Position numbers and translations under genes: made by a program. The notes under the pieces are model-generated. The model searched no databases. It had not been told where the DNA came from and saw only the letters and a program-made list of their open reading frames with translations. From NCBI GenBank assembly GCA_001821375.1, contig MHLG01000017.1, positions 1 through 29,900 on the forward strand: 29,900 nt of DNA, given 5' to 3'. Shown one piece after another: positions 15,237 to 22,783 of this stretch. Origin of the DNA: Candidatus Liptonbacteria bacterium RIFOXYD1_FULL_36_11. Its GTDB lineage: Bacteria; Patescibacteriota; Minisyncoccia; UBA6257; XYB1-36-10. Every line of letters begins with the position of its first letter. Position 1 is the stretch's first letter.

Positions 15237-16082
15237 ATGTTTCAAGAGATAGGGGATTATTTTTTGAACATTTCAAGAAAGCTGGTGGAAAAATTAGAAT
15301 ATCACCAGCCGCAGTATTTTAAGTTTAAAAGTAATGTTGAAAAAAATGCCTCTTTCTTTGTAAAAGAAGAGGAAGGAAACAAATTTCCTTTAGTTTTTAA
15401 GGTTCGTCCAAAAAAAAGGAGGCAAATGGGTCCAAATTGTCTTCCTCAACCTAGTGATGTATTCCATGTATTTCTGAAATTTGAGAAAAAGGAGAGTTTT
15501 ACCGATGCTAACACCAACAGGGAATGCGAATCAAGAAATCGTCGGATAGTTTATATTTATCCGCATGAACCGCAGGGAAGAAGTAAGAAAAAAATTATTT
15601 CACGAGGAAGGCTTTGTTTCCAAGATTTAGGAAATTTAGACAGAGAATGTATAATTTTGCCAAAACCTCCTTTTATGGAGCATTTAAATGGAACACACAG
15701 ACGTGGATGTTTATGGATAGCGGAAGCAGAGCAAGGGTATAATTTACATATCTGTAAACGTGAAGATGAAGTTTTAAATAATGAGATAGTAAAAGTTTTT
15801 TTGGAGAGGGCAAAAAAAACACAATTTTTCGACGCAATGAGAATAGAATTGCCTGGCGTTACGAAACAGAGAGAAGATGAAGAAACTATTTGCTGTTATG
15901 ATAAAAGGCGAGATGATTCTCCTGTGGCACGAGTTAGGTATGTCCGCCGTGATTTAATAAAGGAAAGCGACGGCGTAAAAGTAAAAAGCTTTAGATTTTT
16001 TGAATTAAATAGTATTGATAATTCCATTAATACAAATACAATAAGATTCAAATTAACTGAAAAAGGGCTTGAAAAAATTTAA
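15237..16082 (+). CDS. Hypothetical protein, stand-alone gene with its own promoter, leader and terminator
   Basis: I do not recognise the 281-residue product. It is soluble-looking, with no signal peptide or membrane span. It is rich in charged residues, mixing basic runs (RPKKRRQMG, RSKKK, DKRRDD) with acidic ones, and has about eight cysteines scattered (near residues 67, 96, 130, 138, 158, 173, 218-219) without a clean zinc-finger spacing. The expression set-up is distinctive: TTGACA/CATAAT promoter, structured leader, AGGAG site and an efficient terminator, transcribed opposite to both neighbours. It uses AGG and CGG arginine codons, including a tandem AGG-AGG, that neighbours rarely use. 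Together these suggest acquisition from elsewhere. Function is unknown. Confidence 0.75.
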   Translation: MFQEIGDYFLNISRKLVEKLEYHQPQYFKFKSNVEKNASFFVKEEEGNKFPLVFKVRPKKRRQMGPNCLPQPSDVFHVFLKFEKKESFTDANTNRECESRNRRIVYIYPHEPQGRSKKKIISRGRLCFQDLGNLDRECIILPKPPFMEHLNGTHRRGCLWIAEAEQGYNLHICKREDEVLNNEIVKVFLERAKKTQFFDAMRIELPGVTKQREDEETICCYDKRRDDSPVARVRYVRRDLIKESDGVKVKSFRFFELNSIDNSINTNTIRFKLTEKGLEKI

Positions 16083-16116
16083 AGCTCATTAAATAGACCT
16101 TAAAAATGTATTCTAT

Positions 16117-16150
16117 GCCCCTGTGATATTTACAGGGGCTTTTATTTTTT
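16117..16150 (+). terminator. Intrinsic terminator of the 15237 gene
   Basis: The stem GCCCCTGT / ACAGGGGC has a 7-nt loop and is followed by TTTTATTTTTT. It ends at the ruvA stop codon, which converges from the other side. Confidence 0.9.
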
Positions 16151-16717
16151 CGCTATGTTTTTTAAAGCCTCTTTCAACCTGCTCTCAAATTCTTTTATCT
16201 TCGGGTCTAACTCGCTTATTGCTTCTTTAACTTGGCTTCTATTATATCCTAAAGACATCAGTGCCTCTTCAATACTTGCGTCCGATTCCATCTTCTTTAC
16301 TCCCTCCATTGCTCCTTTTACTATTATTTTTCCTTTTAGCTCTAAAATCGCTCTCTCCGCTGTCTTCTTTCCTATCCCCGAAACTCTTGTTAAAAGTTCC
16401 GGTCTTCCTTCATTTATTGCCGATACTAAATTTTCTACTGTGGAAATGTTTAACATTGCGAGCGCTGTCTTTGGTCCTATTCCTGACACCGTTAATAATT
16501 TTTCAAAAACTTCCAACTCAAAAATTGAAATAAATCCGTATAAATCTAGACTATCTTCCTTTACTGATAAATGGCAAAAAAATTTTACTTCTTCTCCGCT
16601 TCTCGCCTCTTTTTTTGAATTTTCCGAGGTAAAAATTTTATATCCTATTCCGCCTGCGTCCACTACGCAGAATCCCGGCTCTTTTCCCTCCACTTTTCCT
16701 TTTATGTAATAAAACAT
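16142..16717 (-). CDS. ruvA: Holliday junction branch migration protein RuvA
   Basis: RuvA binds four-way junctions as a tetramer and directs the RuvB motor. At 191 residues it is a normal RuvA. The N-terminal OB fold (about 1-63) begins MFYYIKGKVEGKEPGFCVVD and includes the HLSVKEDSLDLYGF strand. Two helix-hairpin-helix motifs follow, VSGIGPKTALAML (about 77-89) and VSGIGKKTAERAILELKG (about 112-129). A C-terminal RuvB-contact domain (about 145-191) includes EEALMSLGYNRSQVKEAI. ruvB and ruvC are not adjacent. A TATAAT sits 9 nt before the ATG. Confidence 0.96.
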   Translation of the reverse strand: MFYYIKGKVEGKEPGFCVVDAGGIGYKIFTSENSKKEARSGEEVKFFCHLSVKEDSLDLYGFISIFELEVFEKLLTVSGIGPKTALAMLNISTVENLVSAINEGRPELLTRVSGIGKKTAERAILELKGKIIVKGAMEGVKKMESDASIEEALMSLGYNRSQVKEAISELDPKIKEFESRLKEALKNIAKK

Positions 16718-16852
16718 CTTTCTCTTATTATATACTATATGTTTTTCTTTTTCCTTTTTTAAATAAAAAAACCCCCCACAGGAGAGGATAGGTCATCCTG
16801 CGAGGGAATAAATAAACAAAGGACTGATTTAACTATAAGCAATTAAAAAACA

Positions 16853-16881
16853 TTGTCAAATAATATAAAAAAGTGTATAAA
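16853..16881 (+). promoter_or_regulatory. Promoter of tRNA-Ile(UAU)
   Basis: TTGTCA (16853-16858), a 17-nt spacer and TATAAA (16876-16881) lie 17 nt before the tRNA 5' end. Confidence 0.65.
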
Positions 16882-16898
16882 TATATACGTAAACACAG

Positions 16899-16973
16899 GC
16901 GCGCGTAGCTCAGCGGTAGAGCAGTCGTCTTATAAGCGACTGGTCCCTGGTTCAAATCCAGGCGCGCGCACCA
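16899..16973 (+). tRNA. tRNA-Ile (UAU)
   Basis: The cloverleaf is complete: acceptor GCGCGCG/CGCGCGC, D arm GCTC/GAGC, anticodon stem GTCGT/GCGAC with loop CTTATAA (anticodon UAU), T arm CCTGG/CCAGG with TTCAAAT, discriminator A and an encoded CCA. UAU reads AUA codons directly. Most bacteria instead read AUA with a CAU tRNA modified to lysidine by TilS. It is followed by the bidirectional terminator shared with ftsH. Confidence 0.93.
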
Positions 16974-17018
16974 ACTAGCATATTATTACCGGCAAACAAC
17001 AAAGCTGAAATTCGTCAA

Positions 17019-17043
17019 AAAACCCGCCTAAACAGCGGGTTTT
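17019..17043. terminator. Bidirectional terminator containing the ftsH stop codon
   Basis: The stem AAAACCCGC / GCGGGTTTT has a 7-nt loop and U-rich tracts in both directions. The ftsH stop TAG (17028-17030) lies in the loop, so the last ftsH codons form one arm. It also ends the tRNA-Ile transcript. Confidence 0.85.
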
Positions 17044-20000
17044 ATTTTGCTAAAAATTTTATCTTTAGCAATATTTGTGTTTATCTTTATCCCGAATTTT
17101 TTTACTATTTCATAAAACTCATCCTGCTCTAAAATCTCTTTTTCTAAAAGCGTTTCCGCTACTTTATCTAAAGCCTTTCTTTTTTCTTTCATAATTTTCA
17201 TTGCCTTATTTAAAGCGTCGTTTATTAACATTGCTACTTCGCTGTCTATATTTTTTGCCACTTCTTCCGAATAATGCTTTCCCGTCATAATCTCTCTTCC
17301 TAAAAATATTGACTCGTCTCCATCTCCAACCGCTACCGGCCCCATTTTTTCACCCATTCCATATCTTGTCACCAAACTTCTTGCTAAATCATAAGCAACC
17401 CTCAGATCATTTGATGCTCCGGTTGTCACATCTTTAAAAACTGTTTTTTCGGCTGCGTATCCTCCCATCATCATTACAAGATCGGCTAAAAACTGTGCCC
17501 GGCTTTTTAATCTTCTGTCTTCTAGTGGAAGTTTCAAGGTGTATCCTCCCGCCATGCCGCGTGAAACTATGGAAATTTTATGCACCGGATCCGCCTCCGG
17601 CAAAACCGCCGCTCCGAGCGCATGCCCCGCTTCATGATAAGCTATTATTTTTCTTTCCTTGTCTGTTATTGTTAAGCTTCTTCTTTCCGGCCCTAAAATT
17701 ACCTTTTCCACTGAATCAAAAATATTTTGCAAAGTTATCTCTTTCTGTCCGTTTATTGCCGCGAGTATTGCCGCCTCATTCATTAAATTTGCCAGATCTG
17801 CCCCGGAAAAACCCGGCGTTCGCACTGCCACTTTTCTTAAATCAATACTATTTGCGAGTTTTTTATCCTTGGCGTGTATTTTTAATATTTCCTCTCTTTC
17901 ATTTATATCTGGCAAATCTAAAATTATCCGTCGGTCAAATCTTCCCGGTCGGAGGAGCGCTGGATCTAAGACATCGGGTCTGTTTGTAGCCGCGAGTATT
18001 ATTACTCTTGTGTTTCCTTCAAACCCGTCCATCTCTACCAGTATCTGATTTAAAGTCTGCTCTCTTTCGTCGTGTCCGCCACCAAGTCCCGCTCCTCTTT
18101 GCCTTCCTACCGCGTCTATTTCATCAATAAACAAAATAGAAGGAGCTGCTTTCTTTGCTATATCAAACGCATCGCGCGTGCGGCTGGCTCCTACTCCAAC
18201 AAACATTTCTACAAACTCCGAAGCGGACATATAAAAAAACGGCACCCCGGCTTCTCCTGCTACTGCTCGGGCGATTAGCGTATTATGGCTGACTATTCCA
18301 TTCGCTGTAAAAGAATGATTTTCTGGCACAGTGAAGTCGTAAACTTTTTCTTTCCCCTCGCTAATAGCCATTACTGGAGAAAAAAACAAATTTGCAGCTA
18401 ACAGCGACTTTAAATACTCCCCGGCTTTTGAATAAACTCCGCTTTTTTCATATTCTCCTACTAAAAACTTTAAGGAATTTCTTGAAATGCGTCCTCTCGT
18501 CTTAATTTTATTCATTATCTTTGATAATTTTTCTGTGCTTTTTCTAGCAGATTGTATATCTTGAAAACACCTTCCCATTGTATTGTTTGCATAAGGCAGC
18601 ACATCTACATTAGTGTTTCCCGTATTATGAGTAGATAAATAATTTTCCATTTTTTCTTGTTTTCTTTTAAGTCGAAAACCAATTTGATTAACAAACGGAA
18701 CTAAAGAAGTTCCAGAAACAAAAATCTCATAAACCGGATTCTTATGTTTTTTATCATTCCCGCTTTTTATTCTTCTTCCTGGCACTATCCCCATATTTAA
18801 AAGTAATGCTATCACCTGATTTGAAAGCGTCTTACTGACCGTGGCATATCCAAAAGTATATCGCTCAAAATATCCATCCGTGTCAAATAATCCCTGTAAA
18901 AAAGCCACCACCACTTCTTTTGGCGCCATCATAATAGAAGGAGGGATTGTCTTATCATAAGACAAAAGATAAGACATTCCTGAATAATACAAATCTTTTT
19001 TTACTTTCCAAGATGAAACCACGCTTGTTATTCCATCGCTTCCCATCCTCAAAGACACTTCCGGATATTGTTCAGAAATATACGAAGCAAAACAATATCT
19101 CAACTCTTCGTCAGTGGTCGTAAAACCAACTCTGTTTGAATGGCTTAAATTTCCGTCTCCTGTTAAAAGTCCCATTATATACGCTTCCTCTACACTTACT
19201 TCTCTTAAATTCCCAAACTGCTTATTATTAAATTTCACTGCTACTAAATCTCCCTCCTTTAAATCAGAAAGTTTTTTCCACTTTAAACAGCCATCTTTTT
19301 CCATCACTGCTATCGGATGCTCTGGCGTTCCTTCAAGCTCCATACCCTGCTTGAGAAAAATTTTCACCGTTTGTTGTTCTCCTAAATCATACCAATGGGA
19401 AGCCTTGCTCTCTTTAGCTTGGGCAGTCTTAAGGTTTATTGACAACACTGAAGCTCCTTCTACCTCTCCCGTTTCCTGATTTACAAAAAAATACTTTGGC
19501 ACATCCTTAATCGGTATTACCCCTTTGTTTGTTGTTACCAATGTTTCTCCCGTTACGCATTTCCCTGTCCCCGGTGATCCTACTAATAAAACCCCTCTCG
19601 GAATTTTTGCTCCTAAATCTGTAAACTTTTTTGGATTTTTTAAAAAATCCACTACTTCCTTAAGTTCTTGTTTTGCTTCCTTTAATCCTGCCACATCCCC
19701 AAAAGTCGTCTTATTTTTTTGCTGGTTGAATGATTTTAAATTTGATTGCCCGAAAGAAAAAGCTTGGTTCATCCCACTCTTCGCGTTCCGAAACATCAGC
19801 CAAAAAATTACCGCTATGGCAATAATCGGCAACATCGTCGGAATTAAAATACTTGCCCAAAAACTAAACCCGCTTTCTTCTTTAATCTCAAAAATCACCT
19901 CCTTTAATTTTTCCTGTGGCACCCCGTAATTTTTTAATGTTTCACTTAGTCCTGCTTCCGTTTCCTTCTTTGACCAGTATTCCTTACCGTCTCGCATTAC

Positions 20001-20183
20001 TATTTTTAAATCATTTCCGCTTACAGAAACACTTTTTACTTCTTCGGTCGTTATCCTTTCCGCTAGTTGATCAAGAGTAATAATCTCTTTTTTTCCCAAC
20101 ATATCCGTCGTTCCTGAAAAAGTTAAAGCCAAAAGCAAAAAAACAGCGAACGCCCACGCCAAATTTTTCAAAAGTAATTTCAT
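17028..20183 (-). CDS. ftsH: ATP-dependent zinc metalloprotease FtsH, precursor with intein
   Basis: FtsH is the membrane-anchored AAA+ protease that degrades unassembled and unstable proteins. The 1051-residue precursor becomes about 625 residues after removal of a 426-residue intein, the usual FtsH size. The N-terminus has a membrane span (about 7-24), an extracytoplasmic domain and a second span (about 108-131). The P-loop is split: GSPGTGK (202-208), then intein, then TLIARA (635-640). Downstream are Walker B SILFIDEIDA (682-691), the second region of homology with ATNRPDVLDPALLRPGRFDRR (732-752), the protease zinc site HEAGH (850-854) and the third ligand Asp926 in TGASNDL. There is no frameshift; the reading frame is open throughout. 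Splicing should be required for ATPase activity. Confidence 0.97.
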   Translation of the reverse strand: MKLLLKNLAWAFAVFLLLALTFSGTTDMLGKKEIITLDQLAERITTEEVKSVSVSGNDLKIVMRDGKEYWSKKETEAGLSETLKNYGVPQEKLKEVIFEIKEESGFSFWASILIPTMLPIIAIAVIFWLMFRNAKSGMNQAFSFGQSNLKSFNQQKNKTTFGDVAGLKEAKQELKEVVDFLKNPKKFTDLGAKIPRGVLLVGSPGTGKCVTGETLVTTNKGVIPIKDVPKYFFVNQETGEVEGASVLSINLKTAQAKESKASHWYDLGEQQTVKIFLKQGMELEGTPEHPIAVMEKDGCLKWKKLSDLKEGDLVAVKFNNKQFGNLREVSVEEAYIMGLLTGDGNLSHSNRVGFTTTDEELRYCFASYISEQYPEVSLRMGSDGITSVVSSWKVKKDLYYSGMSYLLSYDKTIPPSIMMAPKEVVVAFLQGLFDTDGYFERYTFGYATVSKTLSNQVIALLLNMGIVPGRRIKSGNDKKHKNPVYEIFVSGTSLVPFVNQIGFRLKRKQEKMENYLSTHNTGNTNVDVLPYANNTMGRCFQDIQSARKSTEKLSKIMNKIKTRGRISRNSLKFLVGEYEKSGVYSKAGEYLKSLLAANLFFSPVMAISEGKEKVYDFTVPENHSFTANGIVSHNTLIARAVAGEAGVPFFYMSASEFVEMFVGVGASRTRDAFDIAKKAAPSILFIDEIDAVGRQRGAGLGGGHDEREQTLNQILVEMDGFEGNTRVIILAATNRPDVLDPALLRPGRFDRRIILDLPDINEREEILKIHAKDKKLANSIDLRKVAVRTPGFSGADLANLMNEAAILAAINGQKEITLQNIFDSVEKVILGPERRSLTITDKERKIIAYHEAGHALGAAVLPEADPVHKISIVSRGMAGGYTLKLPLEDRRLKSRAQFLADLVMMMGGYAAEKTVFKDVTTGASNDLRVAYDLARSLVTRYGMGEKMGPVAVGDGDESIFLGREIMTGKHYSEEVAKNIDSEVAMLINDALNKAMKIMKEKRKALDKVAETLLEKEILEQDEFYEIVKKFGIKINTNIAKDKIFSKIKPAV
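18282..19559 (-). mobile_element. LAGLIDADG-type intein in the FtsH Walker A motif
   Basis: The intein spans residues 209-634 of the FtsH precursor. Splicing residues are intact: Cys209 at the N-junction (block A, CVTGETLVTT), a block B TPEH with His289, and the C-terminal block F/G VYDFTVPENHSFTANGIVSHN, ending His633-Asn634 before Thr635. The central homing-endonuclease part has two dodecapeptide motifs, AYIMGLLTGDGNL (334-346) and FLQGLFDTDGYFE (428-440), each with its acidic residue. It therefore looks like a full-size, possibly mobile intein. The insertion lies exactly between the Lys and Thr of GxxGxGKT, so the excised product restores the P-loop. Confidence 0.96.
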
Positions 20184-20221
20184 TGCTAAATTATTATCAT
20201 TTTTTTCCTCAAAAAAGTCAA

Positions 20222-20507
20222 TTTACCACGTGAAATAAAAATCTTTAGATTTTTAATTTGCAAAGCAAATTATTTCGCTAAAATTACCCAGCCTGCCGTA
20301 GACACAGCCGGAATCCAGTCCCGCTATCCACTTTTAACTTTATTCACCCTGTGAAATAAGATTTATTTTTAGTTATCTAACAAAATAAATTTTAATTTCA
20401 TCGGATGAAATTTATTTCACTAGGGTAAACTTTATTCACCCTGTGTAGTATAGTAACTACTACACGGGGTAAACTTTTCTGTCATTCCGGCGCAGGCCGG
20501 AATCCAG
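20222..20507. repeat. Intergenic cluster of dispersed palindromic repeats upstream of ftsH
   Basis: The 20184-20673 gap has no gene. It holds several hairpin repeats: one around 20222-20275, sharing AATTTGCAAAGCAAATTATTT with the repeat at 29166-29223; ACCCTGTGAAATAA (20346-20359) paired with TTATTTCACTAGGGT (20412-20426); ACCCTGTGTAGTA (20438-20450) paired with TACTACACGGGGT (20458-20470); and a 27-bp GTCATTCCGGC...GCCGGAATCCAG palindrome at 20481-20507. They look like REP-type elements and may act as transcript ends or stabilisers. Confidence 0.6.
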
Positions 20508-20656
20508 CTCTTCCCTTACTTTTAATTGTTTTCTATTTGTATGATTCGCATGCATTCGTATATTAGTATCACTTTTTACTTTTAACCGTTAGATAACTTG
20601 CTTTTTTCCTTATTTTCTGCTTTAATATAAAAAGCTTTTTTAAAATAAAAACCTTA

Positions 20657-20669
20657 GAAAGGTGGTGGT
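20657..20669 (+). promoter_or_regulatory. Shine-Dalgarno region deciding the start of the NYN gene
   Basis: AGAAAGGTGGTGG precedes the ATG at 20674. Upstream in-frame GTG codons at 20662 and 20665 lie inside this purine-rich site, so they are probably part of the ribosome binding site rather than starts. Confidence 0.65.
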
Positions 20670-20673
20670 AAAA

Positions 20674-21321
20674 ATGAAAGAAGCCGAACCGATTTCAGAG
20701 CTTCTTTCTGAGCTTAAAAACTTTCCCAGACCCGCAGGTATTTTTATAGATGGTCCAAATACTTTTGGAGCGTTAAGAGAATTAAACTGGCACATAAATT
20801 GGCGAAACTTTGCCGGTCTTATGAAAAATCTTTTTGGCCAAGATGTCAGTCTTTATTTTTGCACTGCCAACGACAGCAAAAACGAAGGGCAACAAAATTT
20901 TTTATCCATCCTTGAGGAGGTTGGTTTTAAAATTTTTCTCCAGGAAGTTGTAAAAAAAACTTCTAATCCAAATTTAAATTTTCTGAACTGGCTTTATAAT
21001 CCATACGCAAAAAAGTTTCCAAACAAAAATGGAAAAGATCACCGCGCTGATTTTTGTATAAATAAAGGAGATATAGATGCTTTTCTCGGGTTTTTGATCG
21101 GCAAATTTATGCCGCAATTTAAAACTTTAGTCCTTTTTTCGGGGGACTACAACTTTTTTCCCGTTGTTAAAAGTTGTATCAATGAGGGTAAAGAGGTGGT
21201 GATAATGTCTTTTAAATGCTCTCTAAGTTTGAAGCTAGCAAATTTGGCTTCAAAAGTTGTTTTTTTAGAGGAGCCCAATATAAAACCCTACTTAGTTCTT
21301 CAAAACCAATTCCGTAATTAA
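20674..21321 (+). CDS. NYN-domain (LabA/DUF88-like) putative ribonuclease
   Basis: The 215-residue protein has the PIN-like NYN fold used by RNA-cleaving enzymes. Conserved acidic positions are seen in GIFIDGPNTFG (D26 with N29), KGDIDAFLGF (131-140, D133 and D135) and LFSGDYNFFPVV (154-165, D158), the equivalents of the family's Mg2+-binding Asp residues. A longer insertion, rich in Asn and Lys (about 96-126), precedes the KGDID motif. It is a single gene with its own Shine-Dalgarno and a strong terminator, opposite to its neighbours. The RNA target is unknown; housekeeping RNA turnover and a toxin-like or defence role are both possible. Confidence 0.85.
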   Translation: MKEAEPISELLSELKNFPRPAGIFIDGPNTFGALRELNWHINWRNFAGLMKNLFGQDVSLYFCTANDSKNEGQQNFLSILEEVGFKIFLQEVVKKTSNPNLNFLNWLYNPYAKKFPNKNGKDHRADFCINKGDIDAFLGFLIGKFMPQFKTLVLFSGDYNFFPVVKSCINEGKEVVIMSFKCSLSLKLANLASKVVFLEEPNIKPYLVLQNQFRN

Positions 21322-21331
21322 ATTGAAATTC

Positions 21332-21371
21332 GCCCCATTAAATTGATTTTTATTTAATCGGGGCTTTTTTT
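21332..21371 (+). terminator. Intrinsic terminator of the NYN gene
   Basis: GCCCCATTAAAT pairs with ATTTAAT-C-GGGGC (one bulge) and is followed by seven T. It shares its arms with the dispersed ACCCC-GTTAAAT hairpin family. Confidence 0.85.
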
Positions 21372-21398
21372 CGCTATTATTTTTTTAAAAAATTATTT

Positions 21399-21426
21399 AA
21401 AAGCGCCCCTTTCGGAGCGCTTTTTT
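21399..21426. terminator. Bidirectional terminator downstream of the S1 protein gene
   Basis: The stem AAAAGCGC / GCGCTTTT closes a GC-rich inner part. It has T runs on the plus side and a U-containing tract on the minus side, just beyond the S1-protein stop at 21457. Confidence 0.75.
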
Positions 21427-21456
21427 ACTTTTTTTCTTCTCTTATTTTAGTTATTT

Positions 21457-22611
21457 CTATATTATTTTTTCTTCCTTCTTTTTTTCCTCTTCTTTTTCCT
21501 TTTCCTTCTCTACCTTCTTTATTTTTAATATCAATCTCTTTTCCTCCGGCTTTAGGACGTCTATTACAAACTCATAGCTTCTTCCTAACTCCAAAACATT
21601 TTTCATTTCTTCCACTCCACCAAACTCTGAAACATGAATTAATCCTTGCACAAGAGCTCCTTCTACATTTACAAAAGCTCCAAAAGGATTGTATTTAAAA
21701 GGAATTCCTTTTACTCTTTGCCCCTCTTTAAACTTTTCCTCTAACCCTTTCCACGGATCTGGCTTCAGCGCCTTTAAAGATAAAGACACCCTTCCTTCCT
21801 TTATGTCAGTTATCATCGCTTTTACCGACTCGTCCACTTTTACTATTTCTTTCGGATTTTCTACCAGTTTATGGTCTAACTCCGAAATATGTATCAACCC
21901 TTCAACTTCCGGATCGTTAACAAACCTTATAAAAGCTCCAAAGTCTGCCACCCCGGATATAATTCCGTCTACCACATCTCCCACCTTATATTTTTTTAAA
22001 AGCTCCTGCACATTTTCATCCGTTATTTCTCTTTCTGATATTATTAATTTATTTGCTTTCGGGTTTACGGTAATTATTTTTACTTGCAACTCTCCATCCA
22101 CAAACTTTTTTAATTCTTCTAATATCTTTTCTTTAAAATCTCCCACTCTTGGATAATGCTCGTTAGAAAGCTGTGATACTGGTAAAAAAGCTTTTATTTC
22201 TTTTATATCTGTCGTCAAACCGCCGGCATTTACTCCGGTTATTTTTACAGTAAAAGCCTCGCCGCTATCCTTCATTTCTTTAAGCTCTTGCCAAACTTTT
22301 TGCTTATCCGCCTCAGTTAATGAAAGCTCTATATAGCCGTTTTCGTTATCTAACATCGCCACCTTAGCAGTCATTTTTCTTCCTTGCTCTAATTCTCTTA
22401 TTATTTCTCTGGCATTTAAAAACTCTCTTCCAAACACTACGCCTGTTCCATATCTTCCTAAATTAAAGAATGCCTTACCTTTTTCCTTTCCTATAAACTC
22501 TGCCTCCACTAAATCTCCTTCCTTCAAAAAAACAAAAAGTTCCGGCTCCGCTTTCATAATGCCGGCAAACACCGAAATTTTCTTTGGTAATTTTTCTATT
22601 GTTATTGCCAT
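21457..22611 (-). CDS. rpsA: S1-domain RNA-binding protein (ribosomal protein S1-like)
   Basis: The 384-residue protein has four S1 (OB-fold) repeats, at roughly 27-98, 113-192, 207-277 and 292-366. The third and fourth are the most typical, with GDVVDGIISGVADFGAFIRF and GLIHISELDHKLVENP, then GQRVKGIPFKYNPFGAFVNV and GLIHVSEFGG. The tail is a lysine/glutamate-rich stretch. It should bind mRNA on the small subunit; E. coli S1 has six repeats, while short forms like this are usual in other phyla. A TATAAT about 11 nt before the ATG comes from a copy of a dispersed repeat (22614-22652). An AGGA lies 9 nt before the ATG. Confidence 0.88.
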   Translation of the reverse strand: MAITIEKLPKKISVFAGIMKAEPELFVFLKEGDLVEAEFIGKEKGKAFFNLGRYGTGVVFGREFLNAREIIRELEQGRKMTAKVAMLDNENGYIELSLTEADKQKVWQELKEMKDSGEAFTVKITGVNAGGLTTDIKEIKAFLPVSQLSNEHYPRVGDFKEKILEELKKFVDGELQVKIITVNPKANKLIISEREITDENVQELLKKYKVGDVVDGIISGVADFGAFIRFVNDPEVEGLIHISELDHKLVENPKEIVKVDESVKAMITDIKEGRVSLSLKALKPDPWKGLEEKFKEGQRVKGIPFKYNPFGAFVNVEGALVQGLIHVSEFGGVEEMKNVLELGRSYEFVIDVLKPEEKRLILKIKKVEKEKEKEEEKKKEEKII

Positions 22612-22613
22612 AT

Positions 22614-22652
22614 ATAATTCCTATTATATCCTGAGTTTTAACGAAGCACTAC
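22614..22652. repeat. Dispersed repeat (TATCCTGAG...GAAGGACTAC family) at the rpsA 5' end
   Basis: The copy reads ATAATTCCTATTATATCCTG and continues with GAGTTTTAACGAAGCACTAC. On the minus strand it offers GGATATAATAGGA just before the rpsA ATG, so the repeat may supply its -10 element and ribosome binding site. Other copies are at 28031, 29105, 29283 and 29361. Confidence 0.6.
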
Positions 22653-22744
22653 ACATATAATTCATACAGCTAAAAAGTATACCTAAAAATCCTCCAATGT
22701 CAAAAAAATTTTCTTTTTTACCTCTATTTCTTTTTGTTTTTTTA

Positions 22745-22773
22745 TTGAAAACTTATCCAAATTAAACTATAAT
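22745..22773 (+). promoter_or_regulatory. Strong promoter of the MBL-fold gene, near-leaderless
   Basis: TTGAAA (22745-22750), a 17-nt spacer and TATAAT (22768-22773) are present. The ATG at 22784 is only 10 nt after the -10, so the mRNA leader would be about 0-4 nt. Confidence 0.75.
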
Positions 22774-22783
22774 AAAAAACAAT

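Noticed and set aside
16155..16709. Long open frame antisense to ruvA (184 codons).
   Set aside because: It mirrors ruvA codons, its translation is low-complexity S/F/P-rich, and RuvA on the other strand is unmistakable.
17028..20183. ftsH as a broken gene or two separate ORFs because of the large insertion.
   Set aside because: The frame is open throughout, and the insertion has all intein splicing and endonuclease motifs with clean P-loop junctions.
20662..20673. GTG starts for the NYN protein.
   Set aside because: These codons are part of the AGAAAGGTGGTGG ribosome-binding region. The ATG at 20674 has proper spacing.
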